Shown here in pieces: positions 63,417-63,944 of a stretch of DNA of 63,944 nucleotides. Below the pieces are notes generated by a model. It ran no database searches and had not been told where the DNA came from. It saw only the letters and a list, made by a program, of their open reading frames with translations. This DNA comes from Treponema sp. (GTDB lineage: Bacteria > Spirochaetota > Spirochaetia > Treponematales > Treponemataceae). Position 1 is the first letter of the stretch, and each line of letters opens with the position of its first letter. Where the stretch lies: positions 1 through 63,944 of the forward strand of contig JAFUYH010000016.1 in NCBI GenBank assembly GCA_017470605.1, written 5' to 3'. Position numbers and translations under genes: made by a program.

Positions 63417-63944
63417 CTAAGCATCCTTTATCAGAGCGTTCACCTCTTCAACAGACATCCCCAGTGACTTTGCAATTATTTCCACCGATACACCATTTGC
63501 ATAGAAACTTTTTGCGTCTTCAATGGCTTTCTGCTGGCCCCCCTGTGCAATTCCATCGGCCTTGCCCTCTTCATAACCTTCCTGGTGGCGGTTCCTTATA
63601 AACAATTCTTCATCAAATTCTGTTAAACTCACTGCTATTACCTTTGCCTTTTCTTCCCTGAAAAAGCCGTCCAGAAGATTTTCCTTTATTGCCCAGTCTA
63701 CCGCTTCTGAAATGGCTTCCTTTCTGTTCATTCCGCTCCGTAAGTTCTGCCTTACCCGCGAAATGTAACTGACATAATGATATAGGGATTTGCATTTTTT
63801 GCCAAGGGAATCGTTGTGACCTTCATTTATATTGAACATCGTGGCCGTCCATTCAAAGTCTCCGCTCCTGTCCTCCGTCATAAAGGCGTCAGAAAGCCTC
63901 AGCTTCACCCTGTCGCCCATTTCCTTTTCCCCGTTGTAAAAGAC
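63417..63944 (-). CDS. Rpn-family recombination-promoting nuclease / putative transposase (partial, N-terminus outside window)
   Basis: The frame is open to the window edge (reading VFYNGEKEMGDRVKLRLSDAF), so only the C-terminal ~175 residues are seen. The FYNGEKE segment, the LSDAFM stretch and the helical tail with EEGKADG and a last HTH-like helix (GVSVEIIAKSLGMSVEEVN) are typical of the PD-(D/E)XK Rpn proteins. The catalytic core lies outside the window. These proteins cut DNA and stimulate RecA-independent recombination in Escherichia coli, and are often present in many copies in treponemes. No terminal inverted repeats were found, so this is not shown to be part of an insertion sequence. 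Confidence 0.8.
   Translation of the reverse strand, partial: VFYNGEKEMGDRVKLRLSDAFMTEDRSGDFEWTATMFNINEGHNDSLGKKCKSLYHYVSYISRVRQNLRSGMNRKEAISEAVDWAIKENLLDGFFREEKAKVIAVSLTEFDEELFIRNRHQEGYEEGKADGIAQGGQQKAIEDAKSFYANGVSVEIIAKSLGMSVEEVNALIKDA

Noticed and set aside
63202..63944. Complete insertion sequence at the right edge
   Set aside because: No terminal inverted repeats or target duplications were seen; the gene is an Rpn-type nuclease that need not be part of an IS, and it is cut by the window.

Overview
The window looks like chromosome of a host-associated Treponema (Spirochaetota). This is inferred from the A+T-rich sequence, the many lipoproteins with loose spirochaete-type lipoboxes, c-di-GMP enzymes, glycogen and mannoside enzymes, an Rpn-family nuclease gene, and giant Ig-repeat lipoproteins. 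No rRNA is present, so the genus is an inference and the species is not named. No prophage, CRISPR array or intact insertion sequence was seen.

Region 1-6.8 kb is accessory. A leftward pair encodes an unknown protein and a membrane-anchored HTH regulator cut by the window edge. It diverges from a rightward run of seven lipoprotein or exported-protein genes. One of these is frameshifted in a T9 tract inside its signal peptide, and another carries an A9 tract in its first codons. Two 5-2-5 dyads, 21 bp apart, lie between the divergent units. Region 6.9-19.5 kb holds a GH130 mannoside phosphorylase and then a leftward block: M15 peptidase, acylphosphatase, a PurF-like protein without the N-terminal cysteine, a membrane diguanylate cyclase paired with a sugar-binding lipoprotein, an anion transporter, YchF, an HD-GYP phosphodiesterase and Era.

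Region 19.6-27.4 kb reads rightward: glgX and glgP (glycogen breakdown), an EamA exporter, and a polar amino-acid ABC operon. The binding protein of that operon appears circularly permuted. A 286-bp gap follows that contains a complete small-RNA unit: two dyads 21 bp apart, a consensus promoter, about 145 nt of RNA and a strong terminator. Beside it lies a second regulator of the same family as the one at the left edge. Region 28.5-38.3 kb holds an FAD-dependent oxidoreductase, a second diguanylate cyclase, tRNA-Ser(GGA), the SRP RNA, a GH2 glycosidase with a Gfo/Idh/MocA oxidoreductase, a 3' scrap of an older gdhA, and gdhA itself.

Region 38.5-63.1 kb is one transcription unit of two tandem paralogous genes. 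They encode surface lipoproteins of about 4150 and 3995 residues, each with 23 Ig-like boundary motifs in the same order and a 339-bp stretch that is about 97% identical between them. The right edge has an Rpn-family gene (partial) whose 3' end is tandemly duplicated.

The best candidate for an undescribed system is the repeated regulatory module. It combines multi-TM proteins ending in a LuxR-like HTH with paired ACC-N2-GGT dyads exactly 21 bp apart, placed about 24 bp upstream of a -35 box. One copy faces the lipoprotein cassette and the other faces a small RNA. The circularly permuted binding protein is the second.
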